Part shown: in pieces, positions 32,111 through 42,300 of the stretch
Numbering within the stretch: the first letter of the stretch is position 1
How the letters are laid out: every line of letters begins with the position of its first letter
Origin: Armatimonadota bacterium
GTDB taxonomy: Bacteria; Armatimonadota; Armatimonadia; Armatimonadales; Capsulimonadaceae
Direction of reading: 5' to 3'
Assembly (NCBI GenBank): GCA_019239955.1
Contig: JAFAZD010000289.1
Span: forward strand, 1-64,000
DNA length: 64,000 bases
Translations under genes and position numbers: made by a program
Notes under the pieces: generated by a model
The model's input: the letters and a program-made list of their open reading frames with translations, nothing else
The model's database searches: none
What the model was told of the DNA's origin: nothing

Positions 32111-33538
32111 TTGAAACCGAAGGCACGTACTCTGGGCGGCGGACTGGCCGTGGCCGCACTGACGGCCGGCGTGTTCGCGTGGGGGATGCATCTGGGGCCG
32201 GGCCGCCCGCCCGGGCACAACCTGCTCAAAGCGACCATTGCGGCGGGGCCGAGGCCGGTCACGGGCATCATGCTGGCCTCCCTCAAGCAGCGCATGGCGC
32301 AGGCGGGCGGCCCAGACGCGCGGGATCAGGGCGACGCCTCCGACTCGGACAGCCCCGGCGCGATCTTCCAGGACGTTTACTCGCTGCTCCGGCGCAACTA
32401 TGTGGACCCGCTGCCGGATGACACCCACCTGGCGCACGGCGCGGCGGCGGCCATGCTGGCGTCGCTGGGGGACCCCGAGTCACGCTTCCTGGAGCCGGCG
32501 GACATGGCGGAACTGACCGGCGAGGCGAAGGGACAGTACCACGGCCTGGGGGCCGTCACGGCGGTGCGCAAGTTCGTCCACCCCAAGCAGGGCGACGCCC
32601 CCTCCTACACCGAATTCCGATTGACGGTCGTGGCCCCGCTGCCGGGCAGCCCGGCGGAAAAGGCGGGCCTGCGGCCCGGCGATTACGTCACCGACATCAA
32701 CGGACAGTGGATCGCCGCCTACGATCCGGCGCTGGCCGCCTACAAATCCCTGGACGCCGCCAAAAACGACCCCGTGGCCTTCAACAAACTGGCGGCGCAG
32801 ATCGAGAAGAAGGAGGCCGACGCGCTGGCGCTGACGCAGGCCGAGTCCAAGCTGACCGACGGGTCGCAGAAGTCGCTGACGCTGACCGTCGTTCGGCCCG
32901 GCGCCCCGCAGCCGCTGAAGGTGACGGCGGACGACAGTGCGCCGACGACGGTGACGCCCGTGACCGGAAAGATGCTGCCGGCCGGCGTCGGCTACATCAA
33001 GATCGCGCAGTTCACCGACGGCGCGGACAAACAGTTCGACTCCGTGCTGTCCTCGCTGGACACGGGCCTCAAGGGTCTCGTGCTGGACCTGCGCGACTGT
33101 CCGGGCGGGCTGCGCGACGTGGGGGCGGCCATCGCCTCGCGGCTGACCACGGCGGCGACGCTGGGAATCCTGGAGACGAAGGGCAAGAAGCAGACGCCGC
33201 TGACGCTCTCACCGCATAAGCAGGTCGCCTGCCCCATCGTCGTGCTGGTGAACGCGGGCACGGCGAACACCGCCGAGCTGGTGGCGGCGACCTTGCAGGC
33301 GAGCGGCAGCAAACTGGTCGGCGTCAGCACGTTCGGCGACGCGGGTGACGTCAAGCCCATCGCCCTGCGCGACGGGTCGGGCTTCACGATGACGGTCGGC
33401 AAGCTGCTGACGTCGCAGGGCAGGGAGTTCGCGGATGTCGGCATCAAGCCGGATTTGGTCGTCCTAGACGCCCCCGGCGGCGACGCGCCGCTGACGCGGG
33501 CGATTGGGGCGCTATCGGGGCAGGTGGCGCGGCGTTAA
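32111..33538 (+). CDS. S41 (C-terminal processing peptidase) family protein, catalytic dyad apparently lost
   Basis: CTP/PDZ architecture; nucleophile motif reads NAGTANTAE rather than GxSASASE, and Lys motif FGKG reads FGDAG. Confidence 0.82.
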   Translation: MKPKARTLGGGLAVAALTAGVFAWGMHLGPGRPPGHNLLKATIAAGPRPVTGIMLASLKQRMAQAGGPDARDQGDASDSDSPGAIFQDVYSLLRRNYVDPLPDDTHLAHGAAAAMLASLGDPESRFLEPADMAELTGEAKGQYHGLGAVTAVRKFVHPKQGDAPSYTEFRLTVVAPLPGSPAEKAGLRPGDYVTDINGQWIAAYDPALAAYKSLDAAKNDPVAFNKLAAQIEKKEADALALTQAESKLTDGSQKSLTLTVVRPGAPQPLKVTADDSAPTTVTPVTGKMLPAGVGYIKIAQFTDGADKQFDSVLSSLDTGLKGLVLDLRDCPGGLRDVGAAIASRLTTAATLGILETKGKKQTPLTLSPHKQVACPIVVLVNAGTANTAELVAATLQASGSKLVGVSTFGDAGDVKPIALRDGSGFTMTVGKLLTSQGREFADVGIKPDLVVLDAPGGDAPLTRAIGALSGQVARR

Positions 33539-33554
33539 GGGACAGGAATCATTC

Positions 33555-34898
33555 ATGATGCGTGTGGGACAGGTATTCGGAAGAATCGTCGGGACGGCGG
33601 CTCTGCTCGGCGTGGCGTTCGCGGGCGGGGTCAGCTACAAGGACCTGCGCGCGATGCCGCCGGGGCAGCCGCTGAAGGTGATGCTGAGGCGGATACGGAC
33701 GGATGTGGCGTCGGCGTTGGTGACGGCGGCGCACGGACAGGCGGAGGCTTATACGCCCTATGAAATGTACGCCGACGTGCTGGCGACTCTGCGGGCGAAC
33801 TACTTCGGCAAGGCCATTGATCCGACCCAGATGACCTACAACGGCATCCGTGGGATGATGGGGGCCGTCCACGACCGCTACACGCGCTTCCTGGACCCGA
33901 AGGCGTACAAGGACATGATGGAGGAGAACCACGGCGACTTCGTCGGCATCGGCGCGCTGCTGGGGACCAACAAGCAGCAGCAGGTCTACGTAGTGCGGGT
34001 GCTGCCCAAGACCCCGGCGCTGCGGGCGGGCGTCATGGCCGGGGACATCATCATGAAGGTGGACAGTCATCCCACGCTCAAGATGAAGGACACCGACGTC
34101 GTCAAGCTGATCCGGGGCGAGCCGAACACGAAAGTGACGCTGACCATGCTGCGTAAGAGCGCAGCCAAGCCCGTAATAATCACCATCACGCGCGACGTCG
34201 TGCAAACGGAAGTGGTGCAGCACACGATGATCGACCCGGCGAACAAGATCGGGTATGTCCAACTCAGCGTCTTCAACGAGGAGAGCGATGTGCAGTTGGG
34301 CAAGGCCCTGGCCGACTTGCAGAGTCAGGGGATGCGCGGGCTGATCTTCGACCTGCGCGAGAATCCCGGCGGCCTGCTGGACGTGGCGCGGGAGGTGGCA
34401 AGCCGCTTCATCCCGAACGGCCCCATCGTCTGGATCAAGGATCGCTCGGAGACGGCGGCGACGATGGAGCACCTGGACGTGGACACGGGCCAGCACCGCA
34501 ACCACCTCAAGTATCCGCTGGTCGTGCTGGTCAACGGCAACAGTGCAAGCGCGGCGGAGATCGTCTCCGGGGCGATCAAGGATACCGGGGCGGGCGTGCT
34601 GGTCGGCGAGAAGACGTTCGGCAAGGGCCTGGTGCAGACGATCATGAGCCTGCCGGACGGGAGCGCCGTGGCGATCACGACGCAGCACTACTTCACGGCC
34701 AGCAAGAACGACATCAACCACAAGGGGATCGAGCCGAACATCGTGGTGCATTACTCGGACGCGGACCAGCGCAAGATGTTCGCCTTCCAGCGCGACCACC
34801 CGGATGCATTCTACGACATCAAGTACGATACGCAACTTCAGCGGGCGATGTCGGCGGTGCGCGACCAGATGCGTGTCGCCAGCGCCCGCCCCTGGTGA
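33555..34898 (+). CDS. S41-family carboxy-terminal processing peptidase (active-site motifs intact)
   Basis: PDZ VYVVRVLPKTPALRAGVMAGDIIMKVD; VNGNSASAAEIVSGAI; GEKTFGKGLVQT. Confidence 0.93.
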   Translation: MMRVGQVFGRIVGTAALLGVAFAGGVSYKDLRAMPPGQPLKVMLRRIRTDVASALVTAAHGQAEAYTPYEMYADVLATLRANYFGKAIDPTQMTYNGIRGMMGAVHDRYTRFLDPKAYKDMMEENHGDFVGIGALLGTNKQQQVYVVRVLPKTPALRAGVMAGDIIMKVDSHPTLKMKDTDVVKLIRGEPNTKVTLTMLRKSAAKPVIITITRDVVQTEVVQHTMIDPANKIGYVQLSVFNEESDVQLGKALADLQSQGMRGLIFDLRENPGGLLDVAREVASRFIPNGPIVWIKDRSETAATMEHLDVDTGQHRNHLKYPLVVLVNGNSASAAEIVSGAIKDTGAGVLVGEKTFGKGLVQTIMSLPDGSAVAITTQHYFTASKNDINHKGIEPNIVVHYSDADQRKMFAFQRDHPDAFYDIKYDTQLQRAMSAVRDQMRVASARPW

Positions 34899-34922
34899 CG
34901 GCCTGAAAACCGCCTGAAAGAT

Positions 34923-34950
34923 GTAGGGGCATGGCATGCCATGCCCCTAC
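34923..34950. repeat. Perfect 28-nt palindrome GTAGGGGCATGGCATGCCATGCCCCTAC
   Basis: Perfect self-complementarity; intergenic; related to hairpin at 2249-2274. Confidence 0.85.
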
Positions 34951-34959
34951 GATGTTACC

Positions 34960-35916
34960 ATGTCCACGCAAACGCCCCCGACTGCCGCCCCCACGCCCCC
35001 CGCAGATTCCCTGGCCCGCCAGCTCCGTGTCCTGAAGGCGCTCGTCGGCCTGCTCGCGCTCGCGCTGACGGGCGGCGTGGGCTATTATCTGTATCAGCGG
35101 CACCTGGGCCAGCCGGTGACGATCCTGGTCGGCGGCAAGCGAGTGGCGACGGTGCTTAACGCGGCGACCGCCGACCGGGTTCTCGCGGAGGCGGAGCGGG
35201 CCAAGGTCGGTGCGGCATTCGCGGCCCAGACTCCGCTCCGCCTGCAAAAGATTCAGTTCCTGCGCGCCCCAGCGGGCGTACCGGCCGACGCCGATGCCGT
35301 GGCGCGGCAGAAACTCATGGGGGCGCTCAAGCTACGCGTCCATGCGTCCGTGATCGTCGTCAACGGCCGGTCGAGCATCGGCCTCCCCGATGCGGCCAGG
35401 GCGCAGCAGACCTTAGAGGCAGTCAAGGACCACTTCGCGCAGATGCCGCCGCAGGCGCAGGTCGTGGGCGAACCGCAGATCGTGGAGAAGGTCGCCATCG
35501 TGCCGAAGGTGATTGACACGGCACGGGCGCGGTCCACACCGGAGGCGGCCGCGCCGTACTTCTGGACACCGCCGTCGGTGAAGACCTACATGGTGCAGCG
35601 CGGGGACACGGGCTTTCGGATCGCGGCACGCAACCACATCTCGTTCACCGACTTCCTGACGGCCAATCCGGGGAAGGACCTGAACAAGCTAAGACCCGGG
35701 GACACGGTGAACGTGCAGAAGATGCCGCTGCTGCTGACGGTGCGAGTCAAGAAGACGTTCACGCGGGACGAGCCGATCGTGGCCCACGCGCCGCCGGGCG
35801 AGGCGGGCCTGCAGCGGGTGACGTATGTGGTGACATACCTGAACGGCCAGGAGACCAAGCGGGACGTGACCAACATGGACATGCTGGACAAGCCGCGTAC
35901 ACAACTCTCGCTTTAA
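34960..35916 (+). CDS. LysM/G5-domain cell-wall-associated protein with N-terminal TM
   Basis: VKTYMVQRGDTGFRIAARNHISFTDFLTANPGKDLNKLRPGDTVNV (LysM) followed by G5-like VKKTFTRDEPIVAHAPPGEAGLQRVTYVVTYLNGQETKRDV. Confidence 0.8.
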   Translation: MSTQTPPTAAPTPPADSLARQLRVLKALVGLLALALTGGVGYYLYQRHLGQPVTILVGGKRVATVLNAATADRVLAEAERAKVGAAFAAQTPLRLQKIQFLRAPAGVPADADAVARQKLMGALKLRVHASVIVVNGRSSIGLPDAARAQQTLEAVKDHFAQMPPQAQVVGEPQIVEKVAIVPKVIDTARARSTPEAAAPYFWTPPSVKTYMVQRGDTGFRIAARNHISFTDFLTANPGKDLNKLRPGDTVNVQKMPLLLTVRVKKTFTRDEPIVAHAPPGEAGLQRVTYVVTYLNGQETKRDVTNMDMLDKPRTQLSL

Positions 35917-35984
35917 GGTGAGTACCGGAACGCCCCTCGTCCTTCAAACGGCGAGGGGCGTTTCTTCGCGGGAGGTGAGAGGAC

Positions 35985-36072
35985 CGGAGAGGGTGGGATT
36001 CGAACCCACGGTGACGTCACCGCCACTCTCGTTTTCGAGACGAGCGCACTAGACCAACTATGCGACCTCTCC
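35985..36072 (-). tRNA. tRNA-Ser (CGA)
   Basis: GGAGAGG/CCTCTCC acceptor stem, GGGTTCGAATCCC T-arm, anticodon loop CTCGA AAA within CUCGU...ACGAG, extra variable arm, discriminator G. Confidence 0.92.
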
Positions 36073-36086
36073 GTGATGAGGTAAAA

Positions 36087-36159
36087 AGGGGCCGGGCGGA
36101 ATCGAACCGCCGGCACAGAGTTTAGGAAACTCTTGCTCTATCCCCTGAGCTACGACCCC
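36087..36159 (-). tRNA. tRNA-Arg (CCT)
   Basis: GGGGTCG/CGGCCCC acceptor stem, TAGCTCAGGGGATAGAGCA D-arm, anticodon loop TTCCTAA, GCGGTTCGATTCCGC T-arm. Confidence 0.92.
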
Positions 36160-36253
36160 TTGTGCGACGCCGTTGTATTATACCGGCTCGGGCGGGGGAT
36201 GTCAACGGCGCCCACCCCGCCCGCATCGGGCCACCTTCCCCATAGGAGAAGCG

Positions 36254-38512
36254 TTATCGCTGCAGCTTCGGGATGCGCTCGGAAATCCCTACGTCGATGT
36301 ATTGGCCGCCGAACGTCTGGTGGCAGTGGACGGCGATCTGGTTGTCGGCGTTGGGGATGATGCCCTGCCGGGACGCCTGGCTCAAGGGGCGGTATTCGTA
36401 GGAGGTGATGAAGCCGGGCGCGGAGTAGGCCGGAATCCCGTTGATGTAGACGTCAATGTCCTCGTCGTGGTAGTCATGGACGACGAGGTGGCTGATCTGC
36501 ACAGGCGTCAGGGGGCCTGGGTTGAACGTGCGGCGCAGCCAGATGTCGCCGGGGGTGTCCGTCCAGGGCGTCCCGATGATGCCGTGGCCGGGCGTGTCGG
36601 TCCCGAAGCCGCCGGGGCCGGTTTTCCAGGCCGAGTCGTCGAACGACGGCTGGAACCAGTCCGCCGCCGGGGCCATGGTTGTGTACCTCCAGGTTTGGCT
36701 TGTCTTCTCCGAAGTCGGAAGAATCGCCCGGTAAGTCGGAACCGGGTACTGGAAGTGGTTGGCCTTCGCAATCGCCGCCGGGTCGCATTTGAGTGTGCGG
36801 TCATAGGTCATCAGGCCATTCAGTTCAGTCTCAACGTCCGTGATCTGCGTGTAGACCGCGGCGCTCAGGCCCTTCTGGTCGCGGAAGGTCTTGAGCTGGC
36901 CGGCGAACTCGCCGTACAGGTCTTCGAGGCTGGCCCCGGTCTTGACGTTGGTGTAGCCGCCGCCGCCGGCGGTCCAGGTGTGGCCCGGAACCAGATAGCC
37001 GATGCCGCCGTATTCGCCGCAGGCCAGCGCCTGGGTGGCGCTGGGCGCCGGACAGGCAGGGGGCGGGTAGCTGTGGATGTCCATCAGATCGCCGACGCCG
37101 AAATAGCCGCCGCCGCTGGCCTGGTTGACCAGGCGCGAGGGGTCGAGCGTCTTCACCAGGCTCACCAGGCGCGGGGTGTCGAACTGCCCCTGGCCCTCGT
37201 TGAAGATATCCCACATGATGATGGACGGGCTGTTCCAGAGTGTCTGGACCATCCCCTGCAGCTCCGTCTCGAACTCCGGCTTGTCAATCGGCGGCGGGTT
37301 CCCCGTGTAGGAATTGGGCGAGGGCATGTCCTGCCAGACCAGCAGGCCGAGATGATCGGTCCAGTAGTACCAGCGGGCGGGTTCGACCTTGATGTGCTTG
37401 CGCACCATGTTGAAGCCGTAACGCTTCATGGCCTGGATGTCCGCCTTCAGGGCCGCCTCGTTCGGCTGCGTATAAATGCCGTCGGGCCAGAACCCCTGGT
37501 CCAGCGGGCCGATCTCGAAGAGGAACTTGTTGTTCAGGAACATCTTCTTGACGCCGTGATCCACCCCCAGGGAGATTTTCCGCATTCCGAAGTAACTCCG
37601 CACCTGGTCGGCGACCGTGCCATTCTGGATGAGTTTTACGGTGAGGTCATAAAGGAACGGGTGATCGGGGGACCAGAGCTTTTGATTGGCGATGGGGAGG
37701 CAGAGCGCCGCGCCGGGCCGGCCCGTGACGGTCTTTACGATGGAGCCGGAGGCCAACACCGTGACGACCGCTTTCGTGGCTGGCGTGGGAGCCGTTGCAT
37801 TGACCGTGACGCTCACCCGGTGTGTGTCGATGTTGGGGACGATCTTCAAGCCCCGGACCGATGTGCGAGCCACCGGCTCCAGCCAGACGGTCTGCCAGAT
37901 GCCGGTCGTCGGCGTGTACATGATGCCGCCGGGGTGGGTGGTCTGCTTGCCGCGCGGCTCCCCCGCCAGGTCGGTCGCGTCGAAGACGCGCACGATGAGT
38001 TCCTGCGGGCCTGTCTTCGTGAGGAAGGGAGTGATGTCGTAAGAGAACGGCAGATACCCGCCCCGGTGGACGCCGACGCTTTTACCGTTGATGTAGACTT
38101 CCGACTCGAAATCCACCGCGCCGAAGTTCAGCATGACCCGCCTGCCCCGCCAGGCGGGCGGCACGACGAAGCGGCGTCGGTACCACAGCCGGTCATGGTG
38201 CTCCATGACGCCCGACAGCGCCGACTCCACGGGATACGGCACCAGAATTTCGCCCGACAGCTTGCGGCCCGTCGGCACGAGGTCGCCCTCGGTCCCGGGC
38301 TGGTACTCCCAGACGCCGTTGAGATTGAGCCAGTCGACACGGGTCATCTGGGGGCGGGGGTACTCCGGCCATGGCCTCTTCGGGTCCACCTGCCGTGCCC
38401 ACTTGGTCATCAGCGGCGCCTGCTTCGGCGACCAGGCCCGCGCGGCCCCTGGCCAGAGGAACGGCAACACGGCGGCCATGCAGAGCGCCCATGAGAGTTT
38501 CTTCAAAGACAT
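36254..38512 (-). CDS. Secreted glycoside hydrolase family 2 protein
   Basis: WLNLNGVWEYQPG; RRFVVPPAWRGRRVMLNFGAVDFESEVYINGKSVGVHRGGYLPFSYDIT; WDIFNEGQGQ; ACGEYGG. Confidence 0.9.
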   Translation of the reverse strand: MSLKKLSWALCMAAVLPFLWPGAARAWSPKQAPLMTKWARQVDPKRPWPEYPRPQMTRVDWLNLNGVWEYQPGTEGDLVPTGRKLSGEILVPYPVESALSGVMEHHDRLWYRRRFVVPPAWRGRRVMLNFGAVDFESEVYINGKSVGVHRGGYLPFSYDITPFLTKTGPQELIVRVFDATDLAGEPRGKQTTHPGGIMYTPTTGIWQTVWLEPVARTSVRGLKIVPNIDTHRVSVTVNATAPTPATKAVVTVLASGSIVKTVTGRPGAALCLPIANQKLWSPDHPFLYDLTVKLIQNGTVADQVRSYFGMRKISLGVDHGVKKMFLNNKFLFEIGPLDQGFWPDGIYTQPNEAALKADIQAMKRYGFNMVRKHIKVEPARWYYWTDHLGLLVWQDMPSPNSYTGNPPPIDKPEFETELQGMVQTLWNSPSIIMWDIFNEGQGQFDTPRLVSLVKTLDPSRLVNQASGGGYFGVGDLMDIHSYPPPACPAPSATQALACGEYGGIGYLVPGHTWTAGGGGYTNVKTGASLEDLYGEFAGQLKTFRDQKGLSAAVYTQITDVETELNGLMTYDRTLKCDPAAIAKANHFQYPVPTYRAILPTSEKTSQTWRYTTMAPAADWFQPSFDDSAWKTGPGGFGTDTPGHGIIGTPWTDTPGDIWLRRTFNPGPLTPVQISHLVVHDYHDEDIDVYINGIPAYSAPGFITSYEYRPLSQASRQGIIPNADNQIAVHCHQTFGGQYIDVGISERIPKLQR

Positions 38513-38529
38513 GGTTGCGTGCGTCCCCT

Positions 38530-39345
38530 TTACTGCGGCGTCGGTGCGGCCTTTGGCGCATCCAAACGCTCGACGCCATCAATTGCGGCCAGGGCCATAA
38601 TGCGCGGCTTGACGATGGCCGCCCACACCTTGTAGCCTTCGCTGTTGAAATGCAGACCATCCGCCCTCAGCAATCTGAGCTGCGGCTGATCGTCGGCCGT
38701 CAAGAGCTGTGAGTGCGGATCGATGAAGCTCAACTTCTCGGCCTGTGAGTTAGTCTCAACGCTGAACCTCTCGATGAGAAAATTCACTTCCAGATTCTTG
38801 GGTTCCTGCTTCCAGCGCGCGACGGTGGGATTAATTGCCAGGTAGACGATGCGCGTCTCCGGCAGGGCCGCGTGGATTTTGGCCACAAAGTCCTTGTAAT
38901 CCTGGAAGACCTGTTGGGGGGTTTCGTTGCCGTAGGCGAGATCGTTGGTGCCCGCGCAGAGGACGATGATTTTCGGCTTGTAGGGAATGGCGATGCGGTC
39001 GGCATACCGTGTGCTGTCGTGAATGAAAGAACCGCCAAACCCGCGGTTGATCACCGGGATCTCCGGGAAGTCCTGCGCCAAAGTCGTCCACATCCGAATG
39101 CTCGAGCTGCCCATGAACAGCACCGCGCCGGTGGGCGGCATCCGCTTTTTGTCGGCCTCCTGAAAAGCGTTGATTTCCGAAGCATAGGGCGCATTGGCCG
39201 GCAGGGGCGCATCAACGGGCGAGGCCGCCTGCGCCAGAGCCGGGGGGCTACCGCTGGGGCCGAATGTCAACCCTCCAATCATTAGGACGTTGGCCCCCAG
39301 GGCGAGTGTAAACAGTTGCCTGAGGGTTGCTTTGAGTTTTTTCAT
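38530..39345 (-). CDS. SGNH/GDSL-family hydrolase, secreted
   Basis: VLFMGSSSIRMWTTLAQDFP; NRGFGGSFIHDS; LCAGTNDLAYG; DGLHFNSEGYKVW. Confidence 0.88.
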   Translation of the reverse strand: MKKLKATLRQLFTLALGANVLMIGGLTFGPSGSPPALAQAASPVDAPLPANAPYASEINAFQEADKKRMPPTGAVLFMGSSSIRMWTTLAQDFPEIPVINRGFGGSFIHDSTRYADRIAIPYKPKIIVLCAGTNDLAYGNETPQQVFQDYKDFVAKIHAALPETRIVYLAINPTVARWKQEPKNLEVNFLIERFSVETNSQAEKLSFIDPHSQLLTADDQPQLRLLRADGLHFNSEGYKVWAAIVKPRIMALAAIDGVERLDAPKAAPTPQ

Positions 39346-39357
39346 GGGTTTTGTCTT

Positions 39358-42300
39358 TCACTTCCGCAGAGACGCGGCGGTCAGGCCGGGAGCATTGATA
39401 GCGCGGAGGGTGAAGGAGCCGAAGAGGGACTGTCCCTTGACGGCCCGGATCGCGTGGTCGGCTACCCAGGAACCGCTGAGGCCATGCGGGCCGGCGACTT
39501 CGCGGCTGGCAAACAGCGCCATGCCGGTCACGGTCGCGTCGGCACGGCCCACGAGAGGAACATCGGTCGGCAGCAGCGCGAGGCCCGCGCCGCTGTTGTC
39601 CGAGAGCGTCATCCAGTGCAGGCCGCGCTTGGAGGCCCGGAACAGGGTGTCGCCGGCCCGCGCCGTCCCCGACGGCTCGCCCAGATGCCCGGCGGGGTAG
39701 TCGGTGAAGAACGAGTCGCGCTGCCAGGCCATCCGGGTCATGCCGGCCGGCACCGCGAATTTGACGCCCTCCTCCCACAGACCGATGTCGGGCACGGTCC
39801 AATTCAGGGTCCAGGCGACCGTCATCTCGGCATCAGGCTTGAGGTCATACGTCGAAGCGAGCGTACCGAGCGTAGGCCCGCCCGCCGCCGCGAGGACGGT
39901 GCTCGTCACGGTGACGCGCATCGCGCCGCCCGTCCCCGGTGTCGCCGTGACGTGAGCATCGGTCGGGACCGGCGGCTGCTTGGCGCGGTACATTCCCCGC
40001 TCGCTGCCGCTCTTTGCCTCGCCCAGGTTGAGCGTCGGGCCGCCCAGCAGCACGTCCCGGCCGTTGACGCGCCAGGACTGAATGGTCCCGGCGCGCTTGT
40101 CGAACGTGATCTGCTGGACGGAGTTCTGGATCGTGAGCGTGTCCGGGCCGCCCTGCGCGGTCAATGCCCCGCCCGGCGCCATTGCCTCCGGCGCGGCGGG
40201 GAGGGGCACGCCCTCCACCGCGAGGTTGAACGCGACGACCGGAGTGCCGTCAGGATGGTTGAATTCCAGCCGCAGCGCCGTCATGGCGGTCGGGGCCGGG
40301 AACGTGGCCGTGGTGGACTGCATTGGCGCACAGGCGAGATGCAGGACGCCGCTTTGCAGATTGGCATCGCCGTTCAGCGCGGTCCAGCGGCAGGTCAGCT
40401 CTTTCAAATCCGTGAACGAGTAATGGTTCGTGATCGGGACCGTGCAGGCGCCGCCCGCCGGATTGACCGTGCGTGTTCCGGCCACGACCGGGCTGTAGGC
40501 GCTCTTGACGATCCACCACTCGGGCTTGGGCACCCGGTAGGCGGACACGATGCCCTTGTTGTTCTCCTGGCGCAGATGGTCCGGGCCGTACCAGAAGTCG
40601 GTCGTGGTGTCGGCGTTCCTGTCGGCGACGCCCTGGTTCTGCCACTCCCAGATGAACGAGCCGAGGATGTTCGGGGCCTTCCACAGCTTGTCCCAGGTCT
40701 TGATGAGGGTCTCGGACCATAGGTCGGACGCGCCGGGGTCGTAGTCCTGGACCTCCTTCTCGTAGAACGTGTGCGGATGCTCCGTGATGTTCGCGCCCCA
40801 GCGCGTGTCCCTGGCGTAACGGTCAATCGAATCCGGGCCGGGGTAGTGATCGTCTTTCCAGGACTGGCCCTTGATGCTGGCCGGGTCCTGCCCGGAGACG
40901 AAGGCCGGGCGGGTCGGGTCGGTCTTCTCGACCAGGTCGAAGGCCTCCTGCGAGTCGATCCCGTAGGGGTTCTCGTTGCCGAGGCTCCAGGCCAGCACGC
41001 AGGGCCGGTTCTTGTCCCGCGCGACGGTCTCCTGGGCGCGCTGCAAGAGATAGGGCGCATATTTGGGGTCTTTGACCTGGTCATTGATCCAGCAGTAGGG
41101 GACTTCGTCGAGAATGTACATGCCCTTTTCGTCGCACAGCTCCAAAAATCGCTGGGCATGGTTGTAGTGGCTGGTTCGGACCGCGTTGATGTTGGCGGCC
41201 TTCATGAGCGTCAGGTCTTTGACCCAGTTGGCCTCGGTCAAGGCAAAGCCTTTGTCCGCCCAAAAATCATGCCGGCAGATGCCCGTGCATTTGATGGGCA
41301 TTCCGTTCCAGAGGACGACGTTGTTCTTGATCTCGATCTGCCGGAACCCGAACCGCTGCTCGACTCTTTCGAGTGGTTTTCCATGGCTGGTCATCGAGAA
41401 AACCACATAATACAGGTTCGGCTTCTCCGCCGACCAGAGGGCGGGCGCCTTCACCGGGGCCCTCATGGTGACCCGCGCGGTCCCATCCGCCTGGATGCGG
41501 CCCTGGCCCGTCAGAGTCACGGCGGTCGGCCGCCCGTCGCCGCGCATCAGCCTCCCCGCGACGGCCACGGCCTGGCCCGGTGTTCCCTTGACGCTCAACT
41601 GGGTGAACAGCGTCGCGTCTTTATAGTTGGCGGCCAGCGGCGTGCGTACCGTGATGTCGTCCACGTGCGTCTGCGGGACGGCGATCAGCGACGTGTCCCG
41701 GTAGATGCCGCCCATGCACTGGAAGTCGCCGGTCTCACAGTCGTCGGACGGCGTGGTCTTGGAGACGCGCACGGCGAACAGGTTGCGCCGGCCCGGCGTG
41801 ACGAGGCCCGTCAGGTCGACATCGAACGCCGTATAGCCGCTCTCGTGGTACCCGGCCTTCTGCCCGTTGACGAACACCTCCGCGCCGTCTAAAGCGCCGT
41901 CGAAGTGCCAGTAAACGCGCCGGCCCGCCCAGGAGGCCGGCACCGTGACCCAGCGCCGGTAGAGGCCGACGGTGTTGTCCACGGCGTCGTAGGTCGGCAA
42001 CGAGTAGCCGTACATCTCCCAGTTGGACGGCACCGGCAGGTCGTGCCAGCTGGCGTCGTCAAAGCGGGCCGTGGCGAACGCATCCCGCGTCGCCGCCGAC
42101 AGGTTCCCGTTGACAGGTTTCGGGGCGGGGGGCCGCCAGGCGACTTCCCGACCGTTCTCGGTGACTCGGATCTGGAACTCCCGCAGCGAGGCCCAGTGTT
42201 GGCCGGAGGTACCGGTCACGGTGACGCGGACATAGCGGACATCGGCGGGGGTCAGCGTGACGGGGCCGTTGCCGATCCCCGGCGCGGCGGTCGCGTCTGC

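Noticed and set aside
36173-38494. 773-aa plus-strand ORF opposite GH2
   Set aside because: Shadow ORF; starts next to tRNA genes and has no domain signal.
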